The notes: generated from the letters alone by a model not told the origin. A DNA stretch of 64,000 nucleotides from Nymphaea colorata (GCF_008831285.2 NC_045143.1:9371503-9435502); one strand, 5' to 3'; counted from the first letter of the stretch, positions 48,021-60,494 are shown. Translations and numbers: made by a program.

Positions 48021-48869
48021 GCTCAGACTGAAATGCTCATTTTGTGTTGGACTCGTGTTTGAAAGGGCGACAAAGAGGTTAAATAACGTGAACAAAGTGA
48101 CAACGAAATTGCCGATACGATCATTCCAAAGGCGTATCGAGAACGTTTGTTGACTCCAGGTTTTAATCACGGCAATCCTTAACAAACCCGCATAGTGACT
48201 TTGGCACTGAGTAGACATCATAGTTCACAAATATTTTAAAATGAAGACAATGTTCTTTATGTCAGTGGCGTCGAATGGAGATATCATTTGACAAACTTAC
48301 AAGTTCTAAATTATCCAAAGGCAGATTCTCTCTCCCCCGCTGCTAGGTAGTGATTTCACTTGGTTCCCTCCTCTCTTCCGTATGCTAAACCGTATCTTTT
48401 TAATTCCGGACTAATTATCCTTTTTTCCTCTTGTCTCTGCTTCTGTCGGCCCCAGACATCTTTCGGATCATGCAACCCTGCTTGCCCATCTTTCGTTTTG
48501 CTCGGCCTTGCCTCGGGCTCCGCATTTTTGTTTTGAGATTTGGTGGCTTTGCGCTAGGAGTTTTGTTGTGGATGTCCCCAGTTAGTGGGCACAACTTGTC
48601 TCGGGCAAATGGGCTGCATTTAGGCTGTCCCATAAGCTTCATGTCATTAGAAAGCAATGAAATCCACCTTTTGGAGAGAGAAATTCCCTGCTATCTCCAC
48701 TTGGGACAATGAAATCTTCATTCTCTGCTACTCGACTGCTCTCCCTCCATCACTTGGTGCAGGAGTGGTGCATCCGTGGCTCCATCCATTGGTGGTAGTG
48801 CTCTAGGATCTTTTGACAATCATTGATCTCCTGACAGTCATGATTGACCTGAATACTAGATTCTTTCAT
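48021..48869. other. INDH upstream region and unassigned DNA before the LINE
   Basis: Positions 48021 to about 48300 should hold the INDH promoter (no clear TATA). Sequence at 48420-48870 is T/C-rich with open frames and may be the 5' part of the LINE that follows, but I recognise no domain in it. Confidence 0.4.
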
Positions 48870-49290
48870 CTTTTAGTAACCACTTGTGCTTTCTCCTCCT
48901 TCCTATGGTTGTGTCTGACAATGGTATTCTTCCCGCATTGACTAGTTTTTATCGTAGCTTTTATCAAGTCCTCCATCCACCTTTCTTTGACAACATTCCC
49001 TTTCTCTCGTTGTCTGTCTTGCACACGCTTGTTCTTGATCATTCTTTTATGCCACAGGAGATTAAAGCTGCTGTGTGGGGCTCAAAGCTGGCAAGTCGTC
49101 TGGTATAGACGGTTTTCATATTGAATTCTTTCGTACTTCCTAGGATATTTGTCAGCCTGATATCTCTGCCTCCTGTGTGAGGAGTTTGTCGTCAACTCTG
49201 TCGTTCTTGGTGAGTTCAACACAGCTATTTGCGTTCTTATCCCCAAGCTTGCCAATCCCTCTAATGTTCGTGATTTTCGGCCCATCACCA
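48870..49290 (+). mobile_element. LINE (non-LTR retrotransposon) fragment, left part
   Basis: Plus-strand pieces with LINE ORF2 wording: ALTSFYRSFYQVLHPPFF, EIKAAVWG, and in other frames GIDGFHIEFFRT, PDIS and NPSNVRDFRPIT. These are the start of the reverse-transcriptase domain, broken by frameshifts. The copia 2 element interrupts it right after the FRPIT codons; it resumes at 54726. Confidence 0.8.
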
Positions 49291-49764
49291 TGTTGGGATT
49301 TCTCCTTTTCATGCATATACAAAACCAAACGTATATACCCTAAAACAGGATCATGCTCATGCTAAATCATTGAAATAGACAAAACCTTAAACTAAAGCGG
49401 AAGCGTACCTGAATCCATCTGAACTGGTGCACGGGAAGATCACAGCAGGGTCTTCCAGGATCTTTGCGGTGCACGTGAGGTCTCTCTCAAATGGAGAAGA
49501 GGAAACCCTAGAAACCAACGTTTCAGACAACCATTGCACGACCCCAGGGACCACTACCATTTTATAATGAGGACAATTATGAATTCCGCCCATCAAAGAG
49601 TCCGTAATTGCGTACTGGTATCTATACATTTCAAAACTACCCCATACCATCTAAAATGACGTAATATCCCAAAATGCAATCACTTAAGCGGATATTTATT
49701 TTAAGACAGCCATAATGTCTGAAATTCCTCATAGACATATGCCGGCCCACCAAATGATCTTACA
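49291..49764 (-). repeat. 3' LTR of copia element 2
   Basis: 474 bp. Compared by eye with the 5' LTR: about 17 substitutions, mostly transitions, and one 6-bp duplication (catgct) near 49351. It looks younger than copia 1. Confidence 0.92.
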
Positions 49765-50199
49765 ATCTCCCACTTGAGCCAAATATGTCTTTATACATTC
49801 AGACATTACATAAAACCTTAGGAGCTCATAACTGCTATCTTATTAAACGTCATTTTCACCAATCTCGTCCATGATCATATCAACACAGAACCAAAGCGGC
49901 TTTCGCTATATCAAAATTAGCAAAACCTTCAATGATCACAAATGTTAACATAATCAATGACATAGATATGATATGGATGTATAGCATGAGAATTACATGT
50001 AATGTGATTACAACATGTCTATTCTCAATTGGTCCAACTTTAGAACCTTATGGAGATCAAAAACACAAACACATAAACACAGAATGGAACCAAAGAACTT
50101 TAAACTTTATTCTGTAGAAAACTGAATATGTGTCCATACATAAGAGCAAACAAAATACAAACTCCCACTAAACCTGCACATCATCCAAGGATAACACCC

Positions 50200-51260
50200 T
50201 TATACGAACAACATGTTCATGAAAGACCTTATGTGTTAAACCCTTAGTAAGCGGATCCGCAATCATGGAGTTTGTCCCAATATGCTCTAGACACCTGATC
50301 ATTCTGTATCCTCTCTTTAACAGCAAAAAAACTTAATGTCGATGTGCTTCGACTTTGACAAACTGTGGCTGTTATTAGAGTACATGACTGCTGAATTATT
50401 GTCACACAATAACCTTAGTGGTCTTTCTACACTATACATAATGCGCAGCCCCGTGACAAAATTCCGCAATCATAAAACATGGTTGGATGCCTCGTAACAT
50501 GCTATGCTACTGTCTTGGCACCCAGCAAAGTCAGAATCTGAATACCCAATGATCTCCTACTGGTCTGACTTCCTGTATGTGAGCATAAAACCTTTTGTTC
50601 TTTGTAAGTCCCTCAATACCCTTTTGGCTGCTTTCTAACGATCCATACCAGGATCACTTAAGTATCTGCATAACATTCTACCAATAAATACAATATCTGG
50701 ACAAGTACAAACCTGAGTATACATAAGGCTTCCCACAACAGACAAATAGGGAATACTTTCCATTTCCTTAGATTCGATTTCACTTTTAGGGCACTGTTTG
50801 AGACAAAACTTGTCTACTTTAGCAACTGGAATATTTTTTGGTTTACAACTTTTCATGTCATATCGGTGAAACACCTTATTAATGTAGGCCTTTTGTGATA
50901 ATCCAAAGAATACCCCAAAAACGATCTCGAAATATTTGGATCCCTAATACAAAAGATGCACAACCAAGATCCTTCATGTCAAACTTTGTTGACAAGAAAA
51001 TTCTTAGTTTCATGCAATATGCCTACATTATTACTTGCTAGCAATATATCAACGACATATAAAACCAGAAAGATAAATTTGCCCTACTGAACTTTTGGTA
51101 TACACATTCATCAACCATATTAGTTTCGAAACCAAATGAAACTATAACTTGATGAAGTTTGTAATACCATTGACTGAAAAACTTGCTTTAGTCCATATAT
51201 GGATTTCCTTAGTGACACCTCTACTTAATTTTGTTGAGGTTGTTGAGTTTGTTCTTCAGT
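50200..51260 (-). pseudogene. Copia 2 RT C-terminal part and RNase H, broken
   Basis: The open piece 50635-50874 carries KPKNIPVAK, SIPYLSVVGSLMYTQVCTCPDI and LCRYLSDPG. RNase H wording (IGYSDSDFAGCQDS-like) follows at about 50500-50560, and RT pieces lie at 50900-51170. Several stops. Confidence 0.8.
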
Positions 51261-51379
51261 ATAGAGATCGACATCACTGCCTTCTTCTGAATAGAGTGGA
51301 CTCAGGTTCCTCTTCAAAGGCAATGTTCATAACCTGATCACCTCCCAAACTCAATATCCTCAAAGAAATGGGCGTTTCC

Positions 51380-52012
51380 CGTTTAAAAGAAAGACTTACT
51401 GGATGGATTATAAAAACTTATAACCCCAAAATGTTTGTTCATTTTCCCTTTATGCATTCAATGCAAACATTAAAGTCTGCAAAATCAAGGGACTCAAGAA
51501 TTCCTTTTGACATAAGCCTTTATATTCTCTTTTCAGAGATATGTCCTAAGCGCCAATGCCATAACATAGCAGAATTCTCTTTGGCTAATTTTCTTTTAGT
51601 ACCACTAGACGTAACATGCAAGGTTTCATTATGTGAAGCAACCATATCAAACAAATAAAGGTTATCGCTGCTAGACAAAGAACCAATGGCAATCAAATTT
51701 GAGTACAGAAACAACTTAAATTTACTTCTTTCAAATGAACAATAATAACCAAACTTGTTCAATGAGGAAATATGAATCATAAGTTTCTGTTAAATTCAAA
51801 TAGCAACCAGTCTTTAACAATAACCGAAAATCTGCTATGGCTTCAACCTTCGCCTTCTTGCCATCACCCACATAGATGAATCTTTCAGCATCAATTGGCG
51901 TTTGACAATTTAGGCAACCTTGCATAGAGACACTTATGTGAATAGTAGCAACCAAATCTACCCACCAAGTGTTTCTGGGTACTGAAGTTAAATTAACCTC
52001 AAAACAAACCAA
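51380..52012 (-). pseudogene. Copia 2 protease and GAG-pre-integrase, broken
   Basis: 51731-52012 includes NTWWVDLVATIHIS, a protease active site with the usual DSGA altered to DLVA. 51520-51780 includes MLWHWRLGHISEKRI, the pre-integrase zinc region, followed near 51450 by a C-x2-C pair. The integrase catalytic core is absent. Confidence 0.8.
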
Positions 52013-52039
52013 AGTGAGAATTGTACCATTCCTTTTACG

Positions 52040-52225
52040 CTATGCGTGATACTCAGTACAATCCTCCTTCATACGACCTTCACCCTTGCAAAAGAAGTAG
52101 CCTGATAGGCCTTCCTTATGCTTCTTCTGTTTCTTAACGGATGATTGGTCAACTGAAACTTCCTTAACAGTCTTTCTTTTCTTACTTATATAAATCGAAT
52201 CATTTAACTCAGGAATAGTACTCAA
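52040..52225 (-). pseudogene. Copia 2 gag C-terminus with damaged zinc knuckle
   Basis: Lys-rich segment, then GYFFCKGEGRMKEDC. Compared with the usual C-F-F-C..G-H..C knuckle, the first Cys reads Tyr and the His reads Arg. Confidence 0.7.
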
Positions 52226-52229
52226 ATTT

Positions 52230-52910
52230 TGTAAATATCATAGAGGCAGAACTCACTGTACAAAGAACAAACCAAAGCATGCTCACAATCAATACATGTA
52301 CAAAGATGAAACAACAAATATAAATGAATTTAAACACAATGACCCAAAACCCATCACAAGGTACCGGTGCAACGTTAATATCCAATCTTTGGATTAAAAT
52401 ATTAACTGCAAGTGGTATTCTTGGTCAACAATGAATATAAATAATTAACCCTTGTCAAACAATGAGCCAATCTTTGGATTGACTCACTATTCACATGGAA
52501 ACCTGAAAAATTATCACACATTCATTGCCCTGTATACTTAAACCTGACCAAACAACAATCCTCATTTGGGTTGATCTTTACCCGCATGGTTTAAGAATAC
52601 TATCATCTAATGTTCAAAACAGGCAAATTCGTACAACAGAGGTCACTTTGAAGACATAAAGTACAAATGTACTCATCTCGAACAAAAGACATGGCCAAAG
52701 TTCAAATTCACATTCCAAACATTTATTTAAAGTACACCCACAAATTAACAACATGCAAAACATAATGCATAAACCAAATTACATACAAAATTTTCCCTAC
52801 ATTAAATCTAAAACCAAATGATTCAATGATGTGAAACAAAAACAAAATTGCCTTACATTGAATCAAAAACCAAATGATTCAATGATATGGGCCCAAAAGA
52901 GTACAAAATT
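52230..52910. other. Copia 2 internal region with no recognised domain
   Basis: AT-rich sequence where the body of gag is expected. Stops in all frames; no gag motif visible. Confidence 0.5.
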
Positions 52911-52914
52911 TTAT

Positions 52915-53420
52915 AAACCGATAGCATAATTGTGCTTAAGTGGGTCAAGAACCACTGAATCAACCTTAAAATAGCCCGTATCGTTCTTAAACCGCAACTA
53001 GAACACCCACATAGCCCTAAATAGGACTGAACTGATCTAAAAATTAGACGAACCAGTCAAAATAGACCGTATCGGTTCCAAAACCCACTGAACCGATTAA
53101 AAGATGGGCAAAATCGGTTCTAAAACTGAATGAACCGGTCTGAAAAGCCCTGAATCGGTCTGAAAACTAACTAAACCGGTTTGGAAAAGGTCCGAATTGG
53201 TTCTGAAACTGAATGAATCGGTCTGAAAATGGTCCGAATCAGGTTTGAAAGGTTCGAACCGGATCTAAAACTGAATGAACCAGTCCTAAAATGGACCGAA
53301 TCGGTTCCCAAAAGGTCCGAACCGGCTCTGAATCGAGTTGAATCGGTCAGACACCGAACGAACCGGTTCGACTCTTTTCAGAACCGGTTTGACAAAATTT
53401 GAACCGTTTTACATAACTTG
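52915..53420. repeat. Array of about 20-22-bp units with AACCGGT/GAATCGGT core, copia 2 leader
   Basis: More than 15 spaced occurrences of degenerate (g)aaccggtctgaaaa / gaatcggttctgaaa words, roughly every 20-22 bp, all in one orientation. It lies between the gag remnant and the GC-rich block near the primer site. Confidence 0.85.
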
Positions 53421-54243
53421 AACCGCATGGATACGGGTCGGGTCCGACAGGACCCGACCCGGTCCAAAAAACTATAACACAGAGGCGCGGGCGGGCGGCA
53501 AAATGATTTTTTTTTTAAATCTGATGGATCCGGATCGGGTCTGCAAGACCCGACCCGGTCCGCCCGCCCGCTCGACCGCGCGAGCGATCGCGGGCGTTGC
53601 CTCCACCGGCAGGCCACCCAACACCGTGGGTGGCCGCCGGCGGGTGCCGCCAGCGTCGCCGGATGTCGGCCGCCACGATGGCGGGCCGACGCCCGCCAGA
53701 AACCGGCCGATTCTGGCTGGTTTCCCCTTGATTGCAAATCTGCCCCTTTTTCTCTGTTTTGAATCCGGTTGAAAAACAGCAGAGCGACGGCAGCGTGAAG
53801 GCCACCGGCGACGTTGGGTAGGCGCCGGCTGGTTCGACGGGCCCGTCCAACGACAACAATGTCGCCGGCGGTCGCCCTTCGCCGGCCGATACACCTCCCA
53901 GCCGTCGCTCCTCACTGCCTACTCCTCCCTGTGCCCCTTTTCCCTTTTCTTCCTCTTGTGTGGCTGCGACAGACGCAGGGGAACCACCGACGGGCCGCCG
54001 GTGGGTCGCGCCAGGACGGTCGGCAGACGGCTGTTCGCCTTCCGGCGATGGTTGCCTGCCGAAAACTGGCCATCCTTTCGCCATACTTCCCTGTGCCCCA
54101 GGCGACTGCAGCGGAAGCCCGACGGCTTCCGTTGCTCGCCCACATTTTTTTTTTTGAAAGTCACAGCCAAGAACAGGGAAGAACCGAACGAGAAGACGCA
54201 CAAAAAATCATCCAAAAGATCAACGATTCAACAATGAGCATAG
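53421..54243 (-). other. GC-rich leader block of copia 2
   Basis: CpG-rich block next to the primer site, with overlapping open frames on both strands (228 codons at 53515-54201 minus, 170 codons at 53814-54326 plus). The products are Arg/Gly/Pro/Ala-rich with no known domain; high GC alone depletes stops, so I do not call them genes. Confidence 0.6.
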
Positions 54244-54255
54244 GCTCTGATACCA
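54243..54255 (-). other. Primer binding site of copia 2 (tRNA-iMet)
   Basis: TGGTATCAGAGCC on the minus strand, two bases inside the 5' LTR. Confidence 0.9.
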
Positions 54256-54257
54256 AT

Positions 54258-54725
54258 TGTTGGGATTTCTCCCCTTCATGCATATACAAAACCAAACGTA
54301 TATACCCTAAAACAGGATCATGCTAAATCATTGAAATAAACAAAACCTTAAACTGAAGCGGAAGCGTACCTGAATCCATCTGAACTGGTGCACGGGAAGA
54401 TCACAACAGGGTCTTCCAGGGTCTTTGCGGCGCACGTGAGGTCTCTCTCAAATGGAGAAGAGGAAACCCTAGAAACTAACGTTTCAGGCAACCATTGCAT
54501 GACCCCAGGGACCACTACCATTTTATAATGAGGACAATTACGAATTCCGCTCATCAAAGAGTCCGTAATTGCGTACTGGTATCTATACATTTCAAAATTA
54601 CCCTATACCATCTAAAATGACGTAATATCCGAAAATGCAATCACTTAAGCAGATATTTATTTTAAGACAGCCATAATGTTTGAAATTCCTCATAGACATA
54701 TGCCGGCCCACCAAATGATCTTACA
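54258..54725 (-). repeat. 5' LTR of copia element 2
   Basis: 468 bp, TGTTGGGATT to ATCTTACA on the plus strand, followed by CACCA. Confidence 0.92.
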
Positions 54726-55600
54726 CACCATTCTCGGCTCGCCGTATAAGTTCATCACGAAGCTTTTTGCCTTGTGGCTAACCCCTTTGTTGCTGCACCT
54801 CACCAGCCCTTTTCAGACTGCTTTCACCTCGGGCTGTCACTTGCATGATGCAGTTCTTATGGCTAACGAGATTGTGCACTCGCTTCTTTTTTTGGGAGCT
54901 CATTCCTTTATCCTCAAATTAGATATATGTAAAGCGTTTGACTCGGTGAACTGGAACTTTCTTTTTCAGCTCCTTCGACGTTTCTGTTTTGGCCCCAATT
55001 TTGGTGGATTGTTCTCTCGTCACTGGTGCCAAGATGACCTCTCCTACAATGGCTGTATTAGGCGAGTTCTTCGATTTTTGACATGGTCTTTGCCAGGGGT
55101 GTCCTCTCTCCCCCTCCTCTTTCACCTTGTGGCTCAAGCCTTTTCTGCTTTATTTCGGTTTCGTCAGCAGCTACCCATCCCACCTCTCTCACATGTTTCT
55201 GTCCTACAGTATGCTGACGATTTTGGAATTTGATGTCTCTTCCCATGAGCAGTTTTCTAGGGTTTGGCTTCTTCTTGAGCCTTTTAAACTTGCCTCTGGT
55301 CTTTCTATTAACCTGCTCAGTTGTTGCTCTTCAATGTTTACCTTGCTACTGCACTCTTTGTAGAGGCCTGTTTTGGCTGCAAATATACTGGCTTGCCATT
55401 CGACTGCTTAGGTCTTACCATCTCCCCCTCTTCTCTGCCTTCTTCCTTTTGGGATGCAATAAAGATGCGTTTGCAATGTAGGATGTTGGGTTGGCAAGAA
55501 AAGTTGCCTCCGCTTGTTGGCAAAAACAGGATTGTCAAGCATTGTCTTGCTTCTATCCCCCTATCCCCTGTCACGTCATGCATTTAAATAAACCAACTAT
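54726..55600 (+). mobile_element. LINE fragment, right part (reverse transcriptase)
   Basis: Continues the LINE cut at 49290: LGSPYKFITKLFAL, QTAFTSGCHLHDAVLMANEI, LKLDICKAFDSVNW and the catalytic LQYADDF near 55206, followed at once by a stop. Beyond it, pieces such as MLGWQEKLPPLVGKNRIVK match the RT thumb/connection of plant LINEs. Frameshifted; no poly-A tail found, 3' end placed approximately. Confidence 0.85.
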
Positions 55601-56600
55601 GGTTGTGTTTTCGTTGTCTTGATGGCATACTTCGTCGTTTCCTATGAAGGAGACTGACCCTCTCACCGCTTGGCCAGTTAGGAAGCCGTTGCCCGACCAC
55701 ATCTTTTAGGGGGCTTGGGGATCCTGCATAAGGCAATTTCGCCTCAAAGCAATCAGAACAAAAGTACATTTAATTTCCTCTTTATTTCAAACAAAATTCC
55801 AAAGAACCCACGTTAGATTACAATACTTGAGGTGACCCTAGGTAGATCAATGTATGCGTGCTTAGATGCACAGATATAATTGAAAAGCATGTCTTGCAAC
55901 TATGGTAGTCCAATCAGCATTCCAATGATCTTGATTTCTGTGGTTGGATCTCTCAACAATAGGTTAACTGCGAAACCATTCATAGTTCAGAAACTGAGGA
56001 TAAAGAATGTATTGACTTCTCTTTAATCACCTCATTGAAATAAAGTGGCTACCATGTCAACAAGCATATCAATGAAAAACCAATGAAAATCCATGTGCTT
56101 GGACAATTTTGAAGGGCAACTAGCACTGGGTGACACGGTGGTGCACACTATACACACACACACATAATGTTGTGAAAAGCACACACCTTCTAATAGCAGA
56201 CCAACAAAGAAAGACAATGTAAGAACCCATGATCCCCAAAGATAAAAGACCTGTCATTCAAAGACACACATCAAAGTTAGCAATTGAAGCATGCAAAATA
56301 ATAGAACTGATGGAGAATGGTGTAGGAAATTCTAATGTGGGAAAATGGTGAATCAAGTTTTACATCAACCCACGAAAGATAATACTTGCAAAAGAGTTTG
56401 TTCACAAATTACATAAATAAAATGCTAAATACTACACATTGAAAAGATTTCCTATAATAATCATGCATTGGATCGACATTCTTCGTCAAAATTTTGCTTA
56501 TCGTCATGAGAACTATTACACATATCAATGTAAGCACACTACTATGTTAATATATAAAACAAATTAAATTGAACTATGAACTTTTTACATTTCCCACAAG
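55601..56600. other. Unassigned DNA between LINE and hAT pseudogene
   Basis: No gene recognised. It may include the LINE 3' end and the 3' flank of the hAT gene. Confidence 0.4.
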
Positions 56601-56609
56601 TTTCGTTCA

Positions 56610-57725
56610 TCACAAATCCAGCTCGATGCAAATTAACGATTCAACATTTTCAGGACTGATTGAGCATTGATAATCATTAAGAATTCTTTCCGATATATTG
56701 AATGCAGATTTTGAAGCAACTATAGACACATGGATTGCTAATACATATCGAGCCAGCTTTGCTATAGTTTTATATTTGTTTCATTTGTCTTTCATTAAGA
56801 TAATATGTTGAAGTCTATAGTAGGAGCAATTTCTTCCATTGGATCAATCAAATATTTATCCAGAATTGTGTGAGCCACTATAGGAGATACAAAACTGAAA
56901 CGTTTGGTGATCCCTTTGCATATTTGACACTGTTACCAAATTTTGAAATTGTATCATCCCTATCATTCATACAATCTTTAACCAAGAGATTTATAATATG
57001 TGCACCACAACAAATATTGAAGTGTTTCACTCTCAATAGAAATGAGATATTATTTTTTCTTTTTATGACCCTTCTCAATAAACTTATTCCACTATCATTT
57101 ACTAAATAGTTAGCAACAGTAACAAAAAACAACTTCAATTGAATTTCCTACTTGGTAGTAATGCTGATAAAACATCACATACACAATTTACATTATGTGG
57201 TAGAGACACGTGTATAAAATTAAGTATATGAGAGTGCAATTGCTAATCTCTATCAATATATTATGCAGTTAGACATAAGTATCCTAACGTCTGTTGCGAG
57301 GATCACATATAAAATGTCAATGAAACCTGCTGCACATGATTATTTATAACTCATTATCTCATTTTTTCAGTCTTTAACATTGACTGAACCTCTTTTGTAA
57401 GTGTTTTCTACAAAATGGAATAAACTATGGATTGCAAGCCTTTAGAAGTTCAATATGATATTCATATTCAGCAAAACTGAAAGGATGTGCATGCATTATT
57501 GTACACTTAACCATACATTTTTTGTATATTCTTCATATCAAATTTTTGTAGGCATAAAGAAGTTGCATCAGGTTTACTAACTCTAGATGACAAAGTTCAT
57601 TATTTTTCATCAGTAACTTGTTTTTTGGCATATTTATTTATGTGTCTTTTTAAGTGACTAGTACCATTAGAACTATGTCCATCTAATCATTCACTACAAT
57701 GGTTGCATTTTGCATATTCTTTTAT
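56610..57725 (-). pseudogene. hAT-family transposase, degenerate and internally deleted
   Basis: The 5' end (about 57625-57720) carries a BED zinc finger, KCNHC...TSHLKRHIN, with an in-frame stop after CSE. The middle (56878-57060) has HFNICCGAHIINLLVKD and NSVKYAKGSP, matching the hAT 'CCAHILNL..VKYVKGS' block. The 3' end (56610-56755) has LARYVLAI, VASKSAFNIS, RILNDYQCSISPENVESLI, the hATC dimerisation domain, ending in TGA at 56610-56612. Only about 120 bp separate the middle block from hATC, where intact relatives have several hundred codons, so the core is deleted. Terminal repeats not found. Confidence 0.8.
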
Positions 57726-59380
57726 CTTAAATTGTACCAATGTGAAGTTATTTCATATTATTGAAGTTATTTTTCTCTAGGATTCAACTTCCTTCTTAAT
57801 ATATCAAAAAGAATCATTTTCCTTCATATATGTAGTCGTACGATATTCTTCATCACTCAAAAGACATAACTTACTTTTGAATAGAATCAAATACAACATG
57901 AACACATAAACACATGAAATGATTCAAATGCATGAATGTAGGGATTCAATTCTTGAGCTGAAGAAAGACTAACAAGAATCATATGAAATCATTTAGTATT
58001 TCAAAATCTCAGAGATAGGAAGAACATTACACATCATGTATATGAAGTCATTCAAAAACTAAAAAAATAATCAAATTCTTCTTAACTAATCAAGTAATTA
58101 AAAAGCTAAATAACTGTTCCAACAAAAAAATATCATGTGTATACGACAAGTGGTAAAGAATTACTAAATGTAAGCAACAAGTGGTATATAAGCATACCAT
58201 GAATGGAAGGAATGTGTAGTATACCATGAACGAAAGTACATTTTTTATACTAAAGCCAGTACAAGGTTCAATCTTACTCGAGCTTTATCCTTTAGAAAAA
58301 TTTGAAGGAAAAAAAGGTAGACATCCACTGACGTTTTACCTTGAGTCTTCAGTCACAAAAGGGGCTAACTCTATTATTGCCAAGATTTGTATCTCTCTCT
58401 TTCCCTCTCTCATTAGACCACAAGCCAAAGAAGTTATATCTAAAGAATTTTTAAGTTCATCATTGTAAATGTTTTGATTGATGAATATACAAAACAGAAC
58501 CTATTTAAAAAACACATCAAAAAGATTGACTGCGGTTAAAGTGTGTTGTTTAGACCCTTTTATATTTCTTCAAATACACTAACCTAACTTAAGATAGGAG
58601 AATTGATAAGGAATGTCAAAATTGCACCTTGTTAAAGTACAAGTCCCCTAGGGATTACTAATATTTTTTGGTTGGTCTACTGATATCAATACATTGATAG
58701 TGCACTGGCCTGCTAAGGACAATGTATGAATTATAGTGCAACCACCTTTTCAAAATTGTAATTTTTGAATGCATCCTCACAATTACATTTTCAGAAATCC
58801 AATTTTTATAAGTCAAATAGAGCTCTTAGGACCAAAGTTTGATAGTATACAATTTTGAAAATGTGCATATTATAAAATAATTCATTCACACATTCAAATT
58901 GGCTGATTTGAAAATGTAAATCTCGGTACCTAATGTCTATTTTGTGAACTTTTCCATGTATGATTGGTCTTCTTGTTGCCTTCCTAACATCTTTGTTGGG
59001 GGGCCGTTTAGTGAAAATATTAAGAGTGTGTTCTCTAAAAAATGTTATTCTTGATTTTGGAAAATGACTACATCAATATTGTTGAAAGCTAGAATAAGGA
59101 AGTACTAAAATTTTAACTTTTTGAAAGTATGGTCTCTCAGCACATGGGCAAGTTCCAGGCAGAGCACCAAGTGACATGTTTAAAAATGGTGGTTATGAGA
59201 GGAGCCATCAGTAAACGACATGTTTAAGCAGAAGGAAAGAGAAGAAACAGAGGACAATTTATGAAAAACAAATTGCAGAACATAGGTCAAGAGAAGAAAC
59301 AAATTGCAAAGACAACAGGAAAAACAAAATAAAAAGGGGCCATGATCAGAACAGAGAGGATGGCCAATATGAAGGAGTGC
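57726..59380. other. Intergenic AT-rich DNA, no recognised feature
   Basis: Short open frames only (80 codons at 58226-58468, not recognised). It may include the 5' flank of the hAT pseudogene. Confidence 0.45.
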
Positions 59381-60480
59381 AGATATACCTCGGCCCTTGG
59401 TGGAAGGGAGTATAGAGGGGTTGGTGAGGTAGCGAGGCAGACACGGTGACGATGAGGGCAGAGCAGGTGCAGTGGCGAGTAGGCAGGGTAGGTGATGTTT
59501 GAGGCTTTGATAGGGCCGACGACTCGGTAGCACTTAAAAATTGTCCCGACAAACACACAACTCTTAAAAGCTAAAGTCCATACGATTGGTAAAAAAACAT
59601 CAAAACTACACATAAGGCAGAAAGAACTGCTCAAATGTCATATAATTGTATTTGCGTCGTGTATAAGATCAACATCAACTTCCAATAAAGCCTGAAAATG
59701 AAATTCTTCTTGGTATAGAAACCATCTTCATAGAACGAAGGAGATAATCAAATCTCAGTTGATTTATGTGAGTGCGAACTTGCAAAATCATCTGGAAAAG
59801 AGATACACCTCGATGGGAGGGAGTGTCGAGGGGTTAGTGAGGTAGTGCGACAGCAGATGGCCATGACATCAGACAACATTCCAAAGTTGCAAACAAGAGG
59901 TGCGACAACGAGCAGGGAAAGTTGACACTCAGTATATGGCTCACAATGGTTTCCACTTTCCAAGTTTCCAACAGGAGATGCAGTAGTGCCAGTGCGTTAA
60001 ATGTGGATGGGAACAAGTTTCAAACAGGAGGTGTGCAATGCTTGTGGCAGTGTGTCGCAACCCAAGTTTTGACACAAATTTTTTTATAAGAGAAAAATAT
60101 AGATATATTGCGAAATGAACATCAAGTCTTAAAGGACAAACCAAATCTTGGTTAATGACCAAAGCTGAATGATGTCACAAAGACTCATGTAGAGCCCAAA
60201 CAAAAGACTACAACGACTCAAAGGAAATAAAGACACAAAAATCTCCCAGACTTGGCTCATTGCCTAGAGTGCCAATGCTAGTCGGTCGCAAAACAGAAGG
60301 AGACCAATAGTCAATCAAGAACTATCTGTAGAGATAGAAGGGAAACATGGGTCAGATTACTCTATGTATGAAAATATCCAACCATAAGTACAACACAGTT
60401 CTGCAAAATAGTTATACAATTATATTAAACAAAAACTAGTATGCAGCTCAAGACCACCGCCTATGAGCCGAAATATTAAG
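59381..60480. repeat. Diverged duplicated segments
   Basis: 'gatatacctcg..gggagt..gaggggttggtgaggtagcg' near 59382-59440 recurs as 'gagatacacctcg..gggagtgtcgaggggttagtgaggtagtg' near 59800-59850, pointing to an old tandem duplication of about 420 bp. No gene recognised. Confidence 0.5.
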
Positions 60481-60494
60481 TCTGTTCAAAGCTA

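Larger units (their letters stand above)
49291..54725 (-). mobile_element. Ty1-copia element 2, internally deleted, TSD CACCA
   Basis: 5435 bp, inserted in a LINE. CACCA lies at 49286-49290 and 54726-54730. LTRs are 474 and 468 bp, both TGTTGGGATT to ATCTTACA on the plus strand. Primer site TGGTATCAGAGCC (tRNA-iMet) is two bases from the right (5') LTR; the polypurine tract GAGGCTCAAGTGGGAGAT-like sequence abuts the left LTR. It keeps a gag C-terminus, protease, GAG-pre-integrase and RT/RNase H tail, but the integrase core and first half of RT are missing. The leader has a GC-rich block and an AACCGGT-like motif array. Confidence 0.92.

Noticed and set aside
53814-54326. 170-codon plus-strand open frame
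   Set aside because: Opposite strand of the GC-rich copia 2 leader, running into its LTR; openness is explained by high GC.
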